DNA of 64,000 bases, from NCBI RefSeq assembly GCF_009602535.1, contig NZ_WIQI01000002.1, positions 1-64,000 on the forward strand, in the 5' to 3' direction. Positions 1-9,075 of the stretch are shown here, piece by piece. This stretch comes from Ornithinicoccus halotolerans. GTDB lineage: Bacteria > Actinomycetota > Actinomycetes > Actinomycetales > Dermatophilaceae. The notes under the pieces were generated by a model. The model was given only the letters and a program-made list of their open reading frames with translations, was not told where the DNA came from and searched no databases. The translations under genes and the position numbers were made by a program. Numbering within the stretch: the first letter of the stretch is position 1; the number at the start of each line of letters is the position of its first letter.

Positions 1-689
1 TCCCGGCTGTCGTGCGGCAGGTCCGCGGCCAGCGCCGCGACCGCCTGCCCCTGCCCGTCCACCACCGGCACCGCCACCGTGCCCGGCACCGTCGGGTCGC
101 CACCGGTCACCAGCAGCCACTCCCTGCCCGCCCAGTCGCTGCGCCGCTGCGCCGCCTCCTCCCGGACCGGCCCGGCGGCACGCTCAAGGGCGTGCTGCCA
201 GCCAACCTCGTCGGCGCGGGCGGCCAGCAGCCGGCCGGCCGCGCACTCCAGCGCCGGCAGCACCAGGTGGGTCTCCCGGTAGGGGCCGTGCTCGCCGCCG
301 TCGACGCGGTCGACCGAGACCACCTCCCCCCGCACCAGCACCTGCACCTGCACGGTGCCGCCGACGCTGTCGCGCAGCCCGGCCAGGTAGGGCCCGAGCG
401 CGCCCAGCAACGGCAGCCGGGACAGATAGCGGTGGGACAGCCGGGTCAGTTCCGGGCCCAGCCCGTAGCGGCTGGAGCGCGGGTCCTGCACGACCAGGTC
501 GGCGAGCACGAGCGAGCGCAGCAGCCGGTGGACGGTCGGGACCGACAGCCCCGAGCGGTCCGCGAGATCGGTGAGCTGCTGGTAGGCGGCCCCCTCGCCC
601 AGCAGCTCCAGCAGCCGGACGGCGTTGCGCACCGTGCCCAGGCCGCCCTGGCCGCGGGCGGTCGGGCCGGCCGGCTCAGCCTGGGACAC
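1..689 (-). CDS. IclR-family transcriptional regulator (C-terminus cut by window edge)
   Basis: The reverse strand reads continuously from a GTG at 689 to the window edge. The N-terminus holds a winged helix (VRLLELLGEG, then a recognition helix around GLSVPTVHRLLRSL), followed by the YGLGPEL segment and an effector-binding domain with GTVQVQVLVRGEVVSVDRVDG, as in IclR regulators. An in-frame stop lies just upstream of the GTG, so this is the only reasonable start. A weak GAG-rich ribosome site precedes it. The gene diverges from the ABC-importer operon across about 170 bases that contain a perfect palindrome, so it probably controls that operon and itself. The ligand is unknown; by context it would be the imported acid or its CoA ester. 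Confidence 0.85.
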   Translation of the reverse strand, partial: MSQAEPAGPTARGQGGLGTVRNAVRLLELLGEGAAYQQLTDLADRSGLSVPTVHRLLRSLVLADLVVQDPRSSRYGLGPELTRLSHRYLSRLPLLGALGPYLAGLRDSVGGTVQVQVLVRGEVVSVDRVDGGEHGPYRETHLVLPALECAAGRLLAARADEVGWQHALERAAGPVREEAAQRRSDWAGREWLLVTGGDPTVPGTVAVPVVDGQGQAVAALAADLPHDSR

Positions 690-745
690 GGCGCTGCTCT
701 CTCATGGTGGCCCCCATCTTCCATCACCGAACCCGTCGTGACCAG

Positions 746-760
746 ATCGTGTCACACGAT
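746..760. promoter_or_regulatory. Perfect 15-base palindrome, likely IclR operator
   Basis: ATCGTGT-C-ACACGAT is a perfect inverted repeat with 7-base arms around one central base. It lies between the IclR gene and the first transporter gene, about 15 bases upstream of a candidate -35 for the transporter operon. IclR proteins bind palindromes of about this size in such divergent regions. Operator function is inferred from position and symmetry. Confidence 0.55.
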
Positions 761-774
761 TTCGCTCAGGATCC

Positions 775-804
775 TTGCGCTTGCAGATAGTGGAATCGTA
801 GTGT
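775..804 (+). promoter_or_regulatory. Candidate promoter of the importer operon
   Basis: TTGCGC (775-780) and TAGTGT (799-804) are separated by 18 bases and sit 55 bases ahead of the GTG of the first ATPase gene. The -10 fits the actinobacterial TANNNT pattern. It is a pattern match only. Confidence 0.35.
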
Positions 805-858
805 CAGGTCCGGCAGCACCGGTTCGACGAGGACACCGAGGAACACCAGGAGACGAGC

Positions 859-1770
859 GTGCTCACGAGGGCGTACCAGCACTCGCTCAACGGCAGCCAG
901 CTGTCGGCGGGCCGCCCGGTGCTGGAGGTCGACCAGGTCTCGCTGCGGTTCGGTGGTGTCAAGGCCCTCGACGACGTCAGCTTCACGGTCACCTCGGGCC
1001 ACGTGCACGCGGTCATCGGCCCCAACGGCGCCGGCAAGTCCTCGCTGCTGAACTGCATCAGCGGCCTCTACCACCCGCAGCAGGGCCAGGTGGTGCTGCA
1101 CACCGCCGACGCCCCGGCGCCGGACGGCACGCCCGGGCAGGAGCACCGCCACCGGCTGACCCGGCTCTCGCCGCACCGCATCGCCCGGCTCGGGGTGGCC
1201 CGCTCGTTCCAGAACATCGAGCTGTTCTCCCACCTGACGGTCCTAGAGAACCTCATGCTCGGCCGGCACATCCACATGCGGCACTCGGTGCTGGCCTCGA
1301 TGCTGTGGTTCGGCCCGGCCCGGCGGCAGGAGATCGCCCACCGGCAGCTGGTCGAGGAGGTCATCGACCTGCTGGAGCTGCAGGCCCACCGCGGCAAGCC
1401 GGTCGGCTCGCTCGCCTACGGCATCCAGAAGCGGGTGGAGCTGGGCCGGGCGCTGTGCCTGCAGCCGGCGCTGCTGCTGCTGGATGAGCCGATGGCCGGC
1501 ATGAACGCCGAGGAGAAGGAGGACATGGCCCGCTACGTGCTGGACGTGCACGAGCTGGCCGGGGTCTCGGTGGTGCTCATCGAGCACGACATGAACGTGG
1601 TCATGGACATCTCCCACCGGGTGAGCGTGCTCGACTTCGGCAAGCTCATCGCCGACGGCACTCCTGAGGAGGTCAAGGCCGACCCCGCGGTCATCGAGGC
1701 CTACCTCGGCGCCGAGGACGAGGACACGGACGTCCGCGAGGCCGTCGCCCGGCAGGGGGAGGAGCGGTGA
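859..1770 (+). CDS. livG: Branched-chain-type ABC importer ATPase (LivG-like)
   Basis: This is one of two ATPases of a branched-chain amino-acid/organic-acid (HAAT) importer. The 303-residue product has Walker A GPNGAGKS (about 54-61), a slightly atypical signature LAYGIQKR (about 185-192) and Walker B LLLLDEP (about 204-210), then the IEHDMNVV switch-histidine segment. LivG proteins are usually about 255 residues; the excess is an N-terminal leader of about 20 residues and an insert after Walker A. The GTG start has AGGAGA six bases upstream. It is the first gene of an operon, and its end overlaps the next gene (GTGA). The cargo cannot be read from the ATPase. Confidence 0.88.
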   Translation: MLTRAYQHSLNGSQLSAGRPVLEVDQVSLRFGGVKALDDVSFTVTSGHVHAVIGPNGAGKSSLLNCISGLYHPQQGQVVLHTADAPAPDGTPGQEHRHRLTRLSPHRIARLGVARSFQNIELFSHLTVLENLMLGRHIHMRHSVLASMLWFGPARRQEIAHRQLVEEVIDLLELQAHRGKPVGSLAYGIQKRVELGRALCLQPALLLLDEPMAGMNAEEKEDMARYVLDVHELAGVSVVLIEHDMNVVMDISHRVSVLDFGKLIADGTPEEVKADPAVIEAYLGAEDEDTDVREAVARQGEER

Positions 1771-3773
1771 GCACCTTCCCGCAGCTGCTGGCCGGGCTGG
1801 CCCGGGAACGACCCGACGGGGTCGCCATGCAGGAGAAGCGCTACGGCATCTGGCAACCGATGACCTGGGCCGAGTACGCCGAACGGGTGCGCGACCTGGC
1901 CCACGGGCTGGCCTCGCTCGGGGTCGGCCGCGGTGACGTCGTGGCGGTGCTGGGCGACAACCGGCCGGAGTGGCTGATCGCCGAGCTGGCCACGCAGAGC
2001 ATCGGTGCGGCGGTGGTCGGGATCTACCCGACCTCCATCGGGGAGGAGCTGCGCCACATCCTCACCACCGGCCGGTGCCGGGTGGTGGTCGCCGAGGACC
2101 AGGAGCAGGTGGACAAGCTGCTCCGGCTGCGCGACGAGGAGGCCCGGCGGCTGGAGCGGGACGGCGGCAGCGGTGGTGGCGAGCCGCTACGGCTGGAACA
2201 GGTGGTGTTCTACGACCCGCACGGCCTGGAGCACTACCGCGACGAGCTGCTCACCGACATCGCCGAGCTGGAGGCCGCCGGCCGCGACTGGGGCGAGGCG
2301 CACCCGGGGTGGCTGGACGAGCAGGTAGCGGCGGGGGCGGCAGCGGACATCGCCGTCATCTGCACCACGTCCGGCACCACCTCCAAGCCCAAGCTGGGCG
2401 AGCTGTCCCACGCCAACCTGCTGGCGATGGCCGACCACCTCACCGAGGTGGACCCGATCGGGCCCAAGGACCGGTACGTGTCGTTCCTGCCGTTCGCCTG
2501 GATCGGCGAGCAGATGCTGGCGGTGGCGTGCGGGCTGTCGCGGGGGCTGACGCTGTCCTTCCCCGAGGACGCGGCGACCCAGCGGGCGGACCTGCGCGAG
2601 ATCGGGCCGGACGTGATGTTCTCCCCGCCGCGGATCTGGGAGTCGATGCTCTCGGAGGTGCAGGTGCGGATCGACGAGGCCGGCTGGCTGAAGCGAAAGG
2701 TCTTCGGCTGGGGCTACGACGTCGGCGACCAGGTCGCCCGGATGCGGGTGACCGGGCAGCAGCCCGGGGGCTGGCTGGCCGCCAAGCACAAGGTCGCCGA
2801 CTGGGTGGCCACCCGCCCGGTGCGCGACCAGCTGGGGCTGGCCCGGATCAAGCGCAGCTACACCGGTGGCGCCCCGCTGGGCCCGGACGTGTTCCGGTTC
2901 TTCCACGCCATCGGCGTCAACCTCAAGCAGATCTACGGCCAGACCGAGATCTGCGGGATCGCGGTCGTGCACCGCGACGACGACATCGCCTTCCACACCG
3001 TCGGCACCCCCATCCCCGGCACCGACCTGCGCATCAGCGACGACGGGGAGATCCTGCTGCGCTCGCCGTCGGTGTTCCGCGGCTACCACCGGCAGCCGGA
3101 GGAGACCGCGGCGACCGTCGACCAGGACGGGTGGCTGCACACCGGCGACGCCGGCTACCTGGACGAGGACAACGGCCGGCAGCTGGTCGTCATCGACCGC
3201 GCCAAGGACGTGCTCACCGCCCCCGACGGAACCCGGTACTCCAGCGCCTTCATCGAGAACAAGCTCAAGTTCTCGCCGTACGTGGAGGAGGCGGTGGTCT
3301 TCGCCCCCGAGTCCAGCGGGCAGGGGATGACCGCGCTGGTCACCCTCGACCCGGCCACGGTCGGCTCGTGGGCCGAGCACGAACGGCTGAGCTACACCAC
3401 CTACACCGACCTGGCCGCCAAGGCCGAGGTCTACGACCTCATCGCCGAGGAGGCCACCCGGGCCAACGAGGACCTGCCGGAGAGCATCCGGGTGCGCCGG
3501 TTCATGCTGCTGCACAAGCAGCTGGACCCCGACGACGACGAGATCACCCGCACCCGCAAGGTGCGCCGCAACGTCATCAACGAGCGCTACGCCGACATCA
3601 TCACCGCGCTGCAGCGGGCCACCGGTGACGACGAGGTGACCATCCGCAGCCGGGTCACCTACCAGGACGGCACCAGCGTCGAGCGGGAGCTGCCGCTGCG
3701 GATCTTCGACCTGACCACCTACCGGATCCCCGAGGGCCGGGGCCGGCGCCCCGTCTGGAGCGGCCGCCGATGA
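1767..3773 (+). CDS. Long-chain-type acyl-CoA ligase (AMP-forming)
   Basis: This 668-residue adenylate-forming enzyme would activate a carboxylic acid to its CoA thioester through an acyl-AMP. Visible motifs are the P-loop TSGTTSKPKLGELSH (about 199-213), YGQTE (about 390-394), GWLHTGDAGYLDE (about 454-466) and a C-terminal TRTRKVRR that carries the likely catalytic lysine. The layout is that of the eukaryote-like long-chain FadD15/ACSL group. It lies inside the importer operon, overlapping the genes on both sides (GTGA, then ATGA), so synthesis is probably coupled to transporter production. This suggests that the imported acid is trapped as its CoA ester. The substrate is not determined. Confidence 0.85.
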   Translation: MSTFPQLLAGLARERPDGVAMQEKRYGIWQPMTWAEYAERVRDLAHGLASLGVGRGDVVAVLGDNRPEWLIAELATQSIGAAVVGIYPTSIGEELRHILTTGRCRVVVAEDQEQVDKLLRLRDEEARRLERDGGSGGGEPLRLEQVVFYDPHGLEHYRDELLTDIAELEAAGRDWGEAHPGWLDEQVAAGAAADIAVICTTSGTTSKPKLGELSHANLLAMADHLTEVDPIGPKDRYVSFLPFAWIGEQMLAVACGLSRGLTLSFPEDAATQRADLREIGPDVMFSPPRIWESMLSEVQVRIDEAGWLKRKVFGWGYDVGDQVARMRVTGQQPGGWLAAKHKVADWVATRPVRDQLGLARIKRSYTGGAPLGPDVFRFFHAIGVNLKQIYGQTEICGIAVVHRDDDIAFHTVGTPIPGTDLRISDDGEILLRSPSVFRGYHRQPEETAATVDQDGWLHTGDAGYLDEDNGRQLVVIDRAKDVLTAPDGTRYSSAFIENKLKFSPYVEEAVVFAPESSGQGMTALVTLDPATVGSWAEHERLSYTTYTDLAAKAEVYDLIAEEATRANEDLPESIRVRRFMLLHKQLDPDDDEITRTRKVRRNVINERYADIITALQRATGDDEVTIRSRVTYQDGTSVERELPLRIFDLTTYRIPEGRGRRPVWSGRR

Positions 3774-4642
3774 GCACCTTCGTCAACCTGCTGGCCTACG
3801 GGCTCGCCGACGGCGCCATCCTGGCGCTGGCCGCGCTGGGCTTCGTGCTGATCTACAAGGCCACCGGCGTCATCAACTTCGCCCAGGGCGAGTTCCTGCT
3901 GGTCGGCGCCTACATGTTCTACACGGCGTTCGTGGTCCTGCAGCTGCCGATCCTGCTCGCCGTCGTCGCCGGGGTCGTGGTCGCCACCGTCATCGGCGTG
4001 CTGGTGGAGCGGCTCATCCTGCGGCCGATGGTCGGGGAGAGCGCCATCAGCATCATCATGGTCACCATCGGGCTGTCGATGCTGCTGCGCGCCCTGGTGC
4101 AGATGTTCTACGGCACCTCGGCCAAGAGCCAGCCGCCGGTGCTGCCGCGCAGCTCGATCAGCATGCTGGGGGCCACCATCCCGCTCAACCGGCTGCTGGT
4201 CATCCTCATCGCCGGCATCGTGCTGGTCGCCTTCACCGTCTTCTTCCGCCGGTCCCGGCACGGCATCGCGATGCGCGCGGTCGCCGACGACCAGCAGGCG
4301 GCGATGACGATGGGCATCTCCGTGCGCCGGGTGTTCGCGATGGCCTGGGCGTTGGCGGCGGTCAGCGCGCTGATCGCCGGTGTGCTGCTGGCCGACATCT
4401 CCGCCGTCGACCAGAACCTGGCGGCCTTCGGGCTGCTGGTCTTCCCGGTCGTGATCCTCGGCGGCCTGGACTCGGTGCCCGGCACCATCGTCGGCGGCCT
4501 GATCATCGGGCTGCTCAAGCAGTTTGTGTCCGGCTACCTCGACCCGGGCCTGTCCACCGTCCTCCCGTACATCGTCCTGGTGCTGATCCTGCTGGTGAAG
4601 CCCTACGGACTGTTCGGCGAGACCCGCATCGAGAGGGTGTGA
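3770..4642 (+). CDS. livH: Branched-chain-type ABC importer permease (LivH-like)
   Basis: The 290-residue product is an integral membrane protein with about eight hydrophobic spans. It carries the characteristic N-terminal LIYKATGVINFAQGEF and the C-terminal GGLDSVPGTIVGGLIIGLL of LivH permeases. It forms half of the transmembrane channel with the following LivM-like protein. The ATG overlaps the stop of the ligase gene. Length is normal for the family. Confidence 0.92.
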   Translation: MSTFVNLLAYGLADGAILALAALGFVLIYKATGVINFAQGEFLLVGAYMFYTAFVVLQLPILLAVVAGVVVATVIGVLVERLILRPMVGESAISIIMVTIGLSMLLRALVQMFYGTSAKSQPPVLPRSSISMLGATIPLNRLLVILIAGIVLVAFTVFFRRSRHGIAMRAVADDQQAAMTMGISVRRVFAMAWALAAVSALIAGVLLADISAVDQNLAAFGLLVFPVVILGGLDSVPGTIVGGLIIGLLKQFVSGYLDPGLSTVLPYIVLVLILLVKPYGLFGETRIERV

Positions 4643-4650
4643 GGGCAGCC

Positions 4651-5718
4651 ATGGCCGCGACCGCGACGGGGATCTACCACCGCAGCTACCGCTCCGAGCT
4701 GGCGCTGCGCGCCACCCGGGCCGAGTACGCCCGACTCGGGCTGCTCACGGTGGTGCTGCTGGCGGTCCCGTTCGTGCTGGACAACTACTGGCTGTCCATC
4801 GCCAACACCATCCTCATCGCCGTCATCGGCGCGGTGGGGCTCAACATCCTGGTGGGCTACACCGGACAGATCTCGCTCGGCCAGGGCGGCTTCCTGGCGG
4901 TCGGCGCCTACACCTCGGTGATCCTGTCCGACCGGATCGGGCTGCCGGTGCCGCTGTCGATCCTGCTGGCGGTGCTGATGACCGCCGTGGTCGGCACCTT
5001 CTTCGGGCTGCCCGGGCTGCGGCTCAAGGGGCTCTACCTGGCGATCGCCACCCTGGCCAGCCAGCAGATCATCGAGTTCATCATCCGGCGCGACTACGGC
5101 GGCTGGCTCACCGAGGGCGCCGGCTACATCAACGTCGAGCGGCTCGAGGTGGCCGGCTGGCGGCTGGACCGGATGGTCTTCGAGCAGCAGTGGTACTGGA
5201 TCCTGCTGCCGCTGACGGTGCTGTCGGTGCTGGCCGCGCGCAACCTGTTCCGTACCGGGCTGGGCCGGTCCTTCCAGGCGGTGCGCGACCAGGACATCGC
5301 CGCGGAGGCGATCGGGGTCAACCTCACCCGGGCCAAGCTGACGGCGTTCGCCGTCTCCTCCGGGTTCGTCGGCCTGGCCGGCGCGCTGACCGCCCACTAC
5401 ACCGAGATCGTCACCTGGGAGCGCTACACCCTAGAGGTGTCCATCCTCTACCTGGCGATGATCATCGTCGGCGGGCTGGGATCGGTGGCCGGCGCCGTCT
5501 ACGGGGCCATCTTCATGACGGTGCTGCCGGTGCTGATCCGCACCGGCGCCGACGGCCTGGAGCCGGTCGTGCCGTTCCTGGCCGACCAGCTGCCGGCGGT
5601 TCAGAACGCCGTCTTCGGCCTGACCATCATCGTCTTCCTCATCGTCGAGCCACGCGGGCTGGACCGCATCTGGCAACGCATCAAGGAGTACGTCCGCTAC
5701 TGGCCGTTCCGCTACTAG
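4651..5718 (+). CDS. livM: Branched-chain-type ABC importer permease (LivM-like)
   Basis: The 355-residue membrane protein carries the LivM core GLNILVGYTGQISLGQGGF and the loop RSFQAVRDQDIAAEAIGVN, a conserved coupling region. I chose ATG 4651 because GAGGG lies four bases ahead; a GTG at 4639 overlapping the LivH stop is possible and adds four residues (MRAA). It pairs with the upstream permease. The C-terminus (RGLDRIWQRIKEYVRYWPF) is typical of actinobacterial members. Confidence 0.9.
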   Translation: MAATATGIYHRSYRSELALRATRAEYARLGLLTVVLLAVPFVLDNYWLSIANTILIAVIGAVGLNILVGYTGQISLGQGGFLAVGAYTSVILSDRIGLPVPLSILLAVLMTAVVGTFFGLPGLRLKGLYLAIATLASQQIIEFIIRRDYGGWLTEGAGYINVERLEVAGWRLDRMVFEQQWYWILLPLTVLSVLAARNLFRTGLGRSFQAVRDQDIAAEAIGVNLTRAKLTAFAVSSGFVGLAGALTAHYTEIVTWERYTLEVSILYLAMIIVGGLGSVAGAVYGAIFMTVLPVLIRTGADGLEPVVPFLADQLPAVQNAVFGLTIIVFLIVEPRGLDRIWQRIKEYVRYWPFRY

Positions 5719-5742
5719 CGGGCCCACCCGAAGGAGAGACCC

Positions 5743-6966
5743 ATGTCCGTGACGACACGCACCACCCGCACCGCACGCCTGACCCTCACGGCGGCGACCG
5801 CCGCGCTGGCGCTCGGCCTGTCCGCCTGCGGCGGCGGCGACGGCGGCGCCGGCGGCGCCGACAGCGAGGACCCGATCCCGGTCGGGATCATCGCCGACCT
5901 GACCGGCGCCACCGGCGACGTCGGCACCCCCTACAACGAGGGGATGCTCGCCTACATCGAGCACGTCAACGCCGAGGGCGGCGTCGAGGGCCGTGAGCTG
6001 GAGCCGATGAGCAACGACTACGCCTACGAGGTGCCGCAGGCCGAGGACCTGTACCGCCGCTACCTCAACGAGGGCGCGGTGGTCATCCAGGGCTGGGGCA
6101 CCGGCGACACCGAGGCGCTGCACTCCCGGGTGGCCGAGGACGAGGTGCCGTTCATGTCCGGCTCGTTCGCCGAGTCGCTGACCGACCCGGAGGAGAGCCC
6201 CTACAACTTCGTGGTGGCGCCCACCTACTCCGACCAGATGCGGGTGGCGCTCAACTGGATCCACGAGGACTCCGGCAGCCAGGGCGACGTGGCGGTCTTC
6301 CACCACGACAGCCCGTTCGGGCAGGCGCCGGTCGCCGACGGCCAGGCGTGGATCGAGGAGCAGGGCTACGGACTCGGTTACGAGTCCTACGCCATGCCCA
6401 CCGGCCAGCAGAACTACGTGGGGCTGCTGTCGCAGGCCCAGCAGCAAGGCGCGAAGTACATCGTCATCCAGAACGTGGCGTCCCCGGCCGCGCAGGTCGC
6501 CAAGGACATCGCCGCCCAGGGGCTGGACATGACGATCGTGTGCCTCAACTGGTGCGCCAACGAGCTGTTCATCACCACCGCCGGTGAGGAGGCCGCCGAG
6601 GGGCACCTGCTCATCCAGCCGTTCGCGCCGGTCACCGCCGAGAAGCCCGGCCACGAGGTGATCGTGGAGTACCTGGAGGAGCAGGGCGAGTCCGCGGAGG
6701 ACAAGTCCACCTCCTGGGTGCAGGGCTGGTACGTCATGCACGTGATGACCGAGGGCATCCGGCACGCGCTGCAGAACAACGACGAGCTCACCGGCCCGGC
6801 GATCCGCGAGTCGCTGGAAACCATGGGCCCGATCGACACCGGCGGCGTCGTCGGCGGTGGCGAGGTGGAGTTCAGCCCCGAGTCGCACCGCGGGACCAGC
6901 GGCACCGGCATCTACCGGGCCGAGGGCGGCCAGATGGTCGAGGTCCAGGAGAATGCCCAGCCATGA
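5743..6966 (+). CDS. Substrate-binding lipoprotein of the importer (LivK-like)
   Basis: The 407-residue protein starts with a signal peptide and a lipobox LSAC (Cys29), so it should be a lipid-anchored extracellular receptor. The body has the periplasmic-binding-protein I fold typical of HAAT systems: IPVGIIADLTGATGDVG near the N-terminus, then GTGDTEALHSRVAEDEVPF and YIVIQNVASPAAQVAKD. AAGGAGA lies seven bases ahead of the ATG. The gene lies between the permeases and the second ATPase. Ligand specificity (amino acid, aromatic or other acid) cannot be read; the two CoA ligases in the operon favour a carboxylic acid. Confidence 0.9.
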   Translation: MSVTTRTTRTARLTLTAATAALALGLSACGGGDGGAGGADSEDPIPVGIIADLTGATGDVGTPYNEGMLAYIEHVNAEGGVEGRELEPMSNDYAYEVPQAEDLYRRYLNEGAVVIQGWGTGDTEALHSRVAEDEVPFMSGSFAESLTDPEESPYNFVVAPTYSDQMRVALNWIHEDSGSQGDVAVFHHDSPFGQAPVADGQAWIEEQGYGLGYESYAMPTGQQNYVGLLSQAQQQGAKYIVIQNVASPAAQVAKDIAAQGLDMTIVCLNWCANELFITTAGEEAAEGHLLIQPFAPVTAEKPGHEVIVEYLEEQGESAEDKSTSWVQGWYVMHVMTEGIRHALQNNDELTGPAIRESLETMGPIDTGGVVGGGEVEFSPESHRGTSGTGIYRAEGGQMVEVQENAQP

Positions 6967-7811
6967 GCCAGGCACCCGCCACGGGACCGGCGGGGGCGAC
7001 CGCTGCCCCCGCCGGCCCCCCGGCCCTGCTCAGCCTCAACAACGTCGAGGTCATCTACGAGGACGTCATCCTCGTGCTGCGCGGGCTCTCGCTGCAGGTC
7101 CCGAAGGGCCAGATCGTGGCGTTGCTCGGCAGCAACGGCGCCGGCAAATCCACGACCCTGAAGGCGGTCACCGGGCTGCTGCCCAGCGAGCACGGCGAGG
7201 TGACCGACGGGCAGGTGCTCTTCGACGGCCAGGACATCACCCGGATGGACGCCCCCGACCGGGTGCGGGCCGGGATGAGCCTGTGCATGGAGGGCCGGCA
7301 CGTCTTCGAGCACCTGACCGTGGCCGAGAACCTGGTCGCGGGCTGCTACACCAACGCCTCGGACTCCGCGGAGCTGCTCGAGGAGGTCTACGAGTTCTTC
7401 CCCAAGCTGGCCGACATGCGCAACCGGGTGGCCGGCTACCTCTCCGGCGGTGAGCAGCAGATGCTCGCGATCGGGCGGGCGCTGATGGCCAAGCCGCAAC
7501 TGCTGATGCTGGACGAGCCCTCGCTGGGGCTGGCGCCGCTGCTAGTGCAGGAGATCTTCGGCTACATCAAGCGGCTCAACGAGGAGCGCGGGATGACCGT
7601 GCTGGTCGTGGAGCAGAACGCCCGCCGCGCGCTGGAGGTCGCCGACCACGGCTACATCATGGAGCAGGGCCGGATCGTGCTGGAGGGCCCGGCCGCCGAG
7701 ATGCGGGAGAACCCGGACGTCAAGGAGTTCTACCTGGGCCTGGGCGAGGAGGGGGGCCGCAAGAGCTACCGCGACGTCAAGCACTACAAGCGCCGCAAGC
7801 GCTGGCTCTGA
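6963..7811 (+). CDS. livF: Branched-chain-type ABC importer ATPase (LivF-like)
   Basis: This is the second ATPase of the importer. It shows Walker A GSNGAGKST (about 56-64), signature YLSGGEQQM (about 159-167) and Walker B LLMLDEPSLGL (about 180-190). The 282 residues exceed the usual 235 or so because of an Ala/Pro-rich N-terminal lead and a basic tail (YRDVKHYKRRKRWL). The ATG overlaps the stop of the binding-protein gene (ATGA), which indicates translational coupling. Confidence 0.9.
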   Translation: MSQAPATGPAGATAAPAGPPALLSLNNVEVIYEDVILVLRGLSLQVPKGQIVALLGSNGAGKSTTLKAVTGLLPSEHGEVTDGQVLFDGQDITRMDAPDRVRAGMSLCMEGRHVFEHLTVAENLVAGCYTNASDSAELLEEVYEFFPKLADMRNRVAGYLSGGEQQMLAIGRALMAKPQLLMLDEPSLGLAPLLVQEIFGYIKRLNEERGMTVLVVEQNARRALEVADHGYIMEQGRIVLEGPAAEMRENPDVKEFYLGLGEEGGRKSYRDVKHYKRRKRWL

Positions 7812-7832
7812 CCCCCGGGAGGACAACCGACC

Positions 7833-9068
7833 ATGACCACGATCGCCGAGGCGCTGGCGGGCCACCATGCGCGCAGCGGGATGGACGCCGCCGTCGCCGA
7901 CGCGGTAACAGCCGGGTGCCGCCGGGTGCCCGCGCTCGCCGAGCGGCTGTCCCGGGCGGGGATGGCCCCCGAGGACGTGACCGGCGTGGCCGGTCTCGCC
8001 GCGCTGCCGGTGCTCAGCAAGGACGAGGTGCTGGAGGTGCAGCGGGCCGATCCGCCCTTCGGGGGGATGCTCGCCGACGGTGCCGACGTGGTGCGCGTCT
8101 TCCAGTCCCCGGGCCCGCTGTACGAGCCGCAGCTGGCGGGCGAGGACCCGTGGCGGTGGGGGCAGGCGCTGGCCGGCCTCGGCGTGGGTGCCGGTGACAC
8201 GGTCCTCAACTGCTTCGGCTACCACCTGTCTCCCGCCGGGGCGATGATGGAGTCCGGGGCCAGGGCCGTCGGAGCGCGGGTGGTGCCCGGCGGGATCGGC
8301 AGCCAGGAGCTGCAGGTCCGCGCGATCGCCGACCTGGGGGTGACCGCCTACACCGGGCTGCCCAGCTACCTCAACGCGCTGCTGGAGCGCTACGACGGGG
8401 CCGGGCTGGACCCGGCAAGGTGGCGGCTGACGCGGGCCATGGTGACGGCCGAGCCGCTGCCGGAGAGCCTGCGGGCGGTACTGACCGAGCGGGTGCCGCA
8501 CGTGCAGATGGCCTACGGCACCGGCGAGACCGGGCTGCTCGCCCACGAGACCGGCGACGGGCACGGGCTGGCCCTCGCCCAGGGGGTGCTGGTGCAGGTG
8601 TGCGAGCTGGGCACCGGCCGGCCGGTCGAGGACGACACCGAGGGCGAGGTCGTGGTGACGCTGCTGCGGCCGGACTACCCGCTGGTGCGGTTCGGCACCG
8701 GCGACCTGTCCGGCTGGCAGGTCGGCCCCGACGGCTCGCCGCGGCTGCGCGGGGTGCTGGGACGCTCCGGCGCGGCGGTCAAGGTGCGCGGCATGTTCCT
8801 GCACCCCCGCCAGGTGGCCGAGGTGATGGCCGGGGCCCCGGTGAGCCGCTACCGGTTCGTCATCGGGCGGGAGAACCACCGCGACACGCTGCGCTGCGAG
8901 GTGGTGCCTGAGCCGGGCGCCTCCAGCGACGGGGTCGCCGACGAGGTGCGGCGCCGGGTGCGCGACGGGCTGCGGTTCAACGCCGAGGTGGTCGCGGTCG
9001 AGGCGCTCCCCGGTGACGGCGACGATGCCAACGCCGGGCCGCTGGTGGACACCCGCGACTGGGCCTGA
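7833..9068 (+). CDS. PaaK-like phenylacetate/aryl-CoA ligase family protein
   Basis: This 411-residue adenylate-forming protein resembles phenylacetate-CoA ligases: AYGTGETG (about 227-234) is the family's acyl-adenylate motif, followed by LVRFGTGDLSGW and the C-terminal GRSGAAVKVRGMFLHPRQV hinge. It is the last gene of the importer operon, 21 bases after livF, with GGGAGGA ahead of the ATG. A second acid-activating enzyme here supports import of an aromatic or similar acid. The N-terminal P-loop region is divergent (VFQSPGPLYEPQ), as in some PaaK homologues, so exact chemistry is uncertain. Its stop is only seven bases from the stop of the convergent MarR gene. Confidence 0.78.
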   Translation: MTTIAEALAGHHARSGMDAAVADAVTAGCRRVPALAERLSRAGMAPEDVTGVAGLAALPVLSKDEVLEVQRADPPFGGMLADGADVVRVFQSPGPLYEPQLAGEDPWRWGQALAGLGVGAGDTVLNCFGYHLSPAGAMMESGARAVGARVVPGGIGSQELQVRAIADLGVTAYTGLPSYLNALLERYDGAGLDPARWRLTRAMVTAEPLPESLRAVLTERVPHVQMAYGTGETGLLAHETGDGHGLALAQGVLVQVCELGTGRPVEDDTEGEVVVTLLRPDYPLVRFGTGDLSGWQVGPDGSPRLRGVLGRSGAAVKVRGMFLHPRQVAEVMAGAPVSRYRFVIGRENHRDTLRCEVVPEPGASSDGVADEVRRRVRDGLRFNAEVVAVEALPGDGDDANAGPLVDTRDWA

Positions 9069-9075
9069 GGGGGCC

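Noticed and set aside
12-1487. Long open frame of 491 codons, forward strand
   Set aside because: It runs antisense to the IclR gene and out of frame through livG; the protein is Arg/Pro/Gly-rich with no family pattern, as expected for high-GC shadow frames.
5431-6975. Long open frame of 514 codons, reverse strand
   Set aside because: Antisense to the binding-protein gene; composition is Val/Gly/His/Asp-rich shadow sequence.
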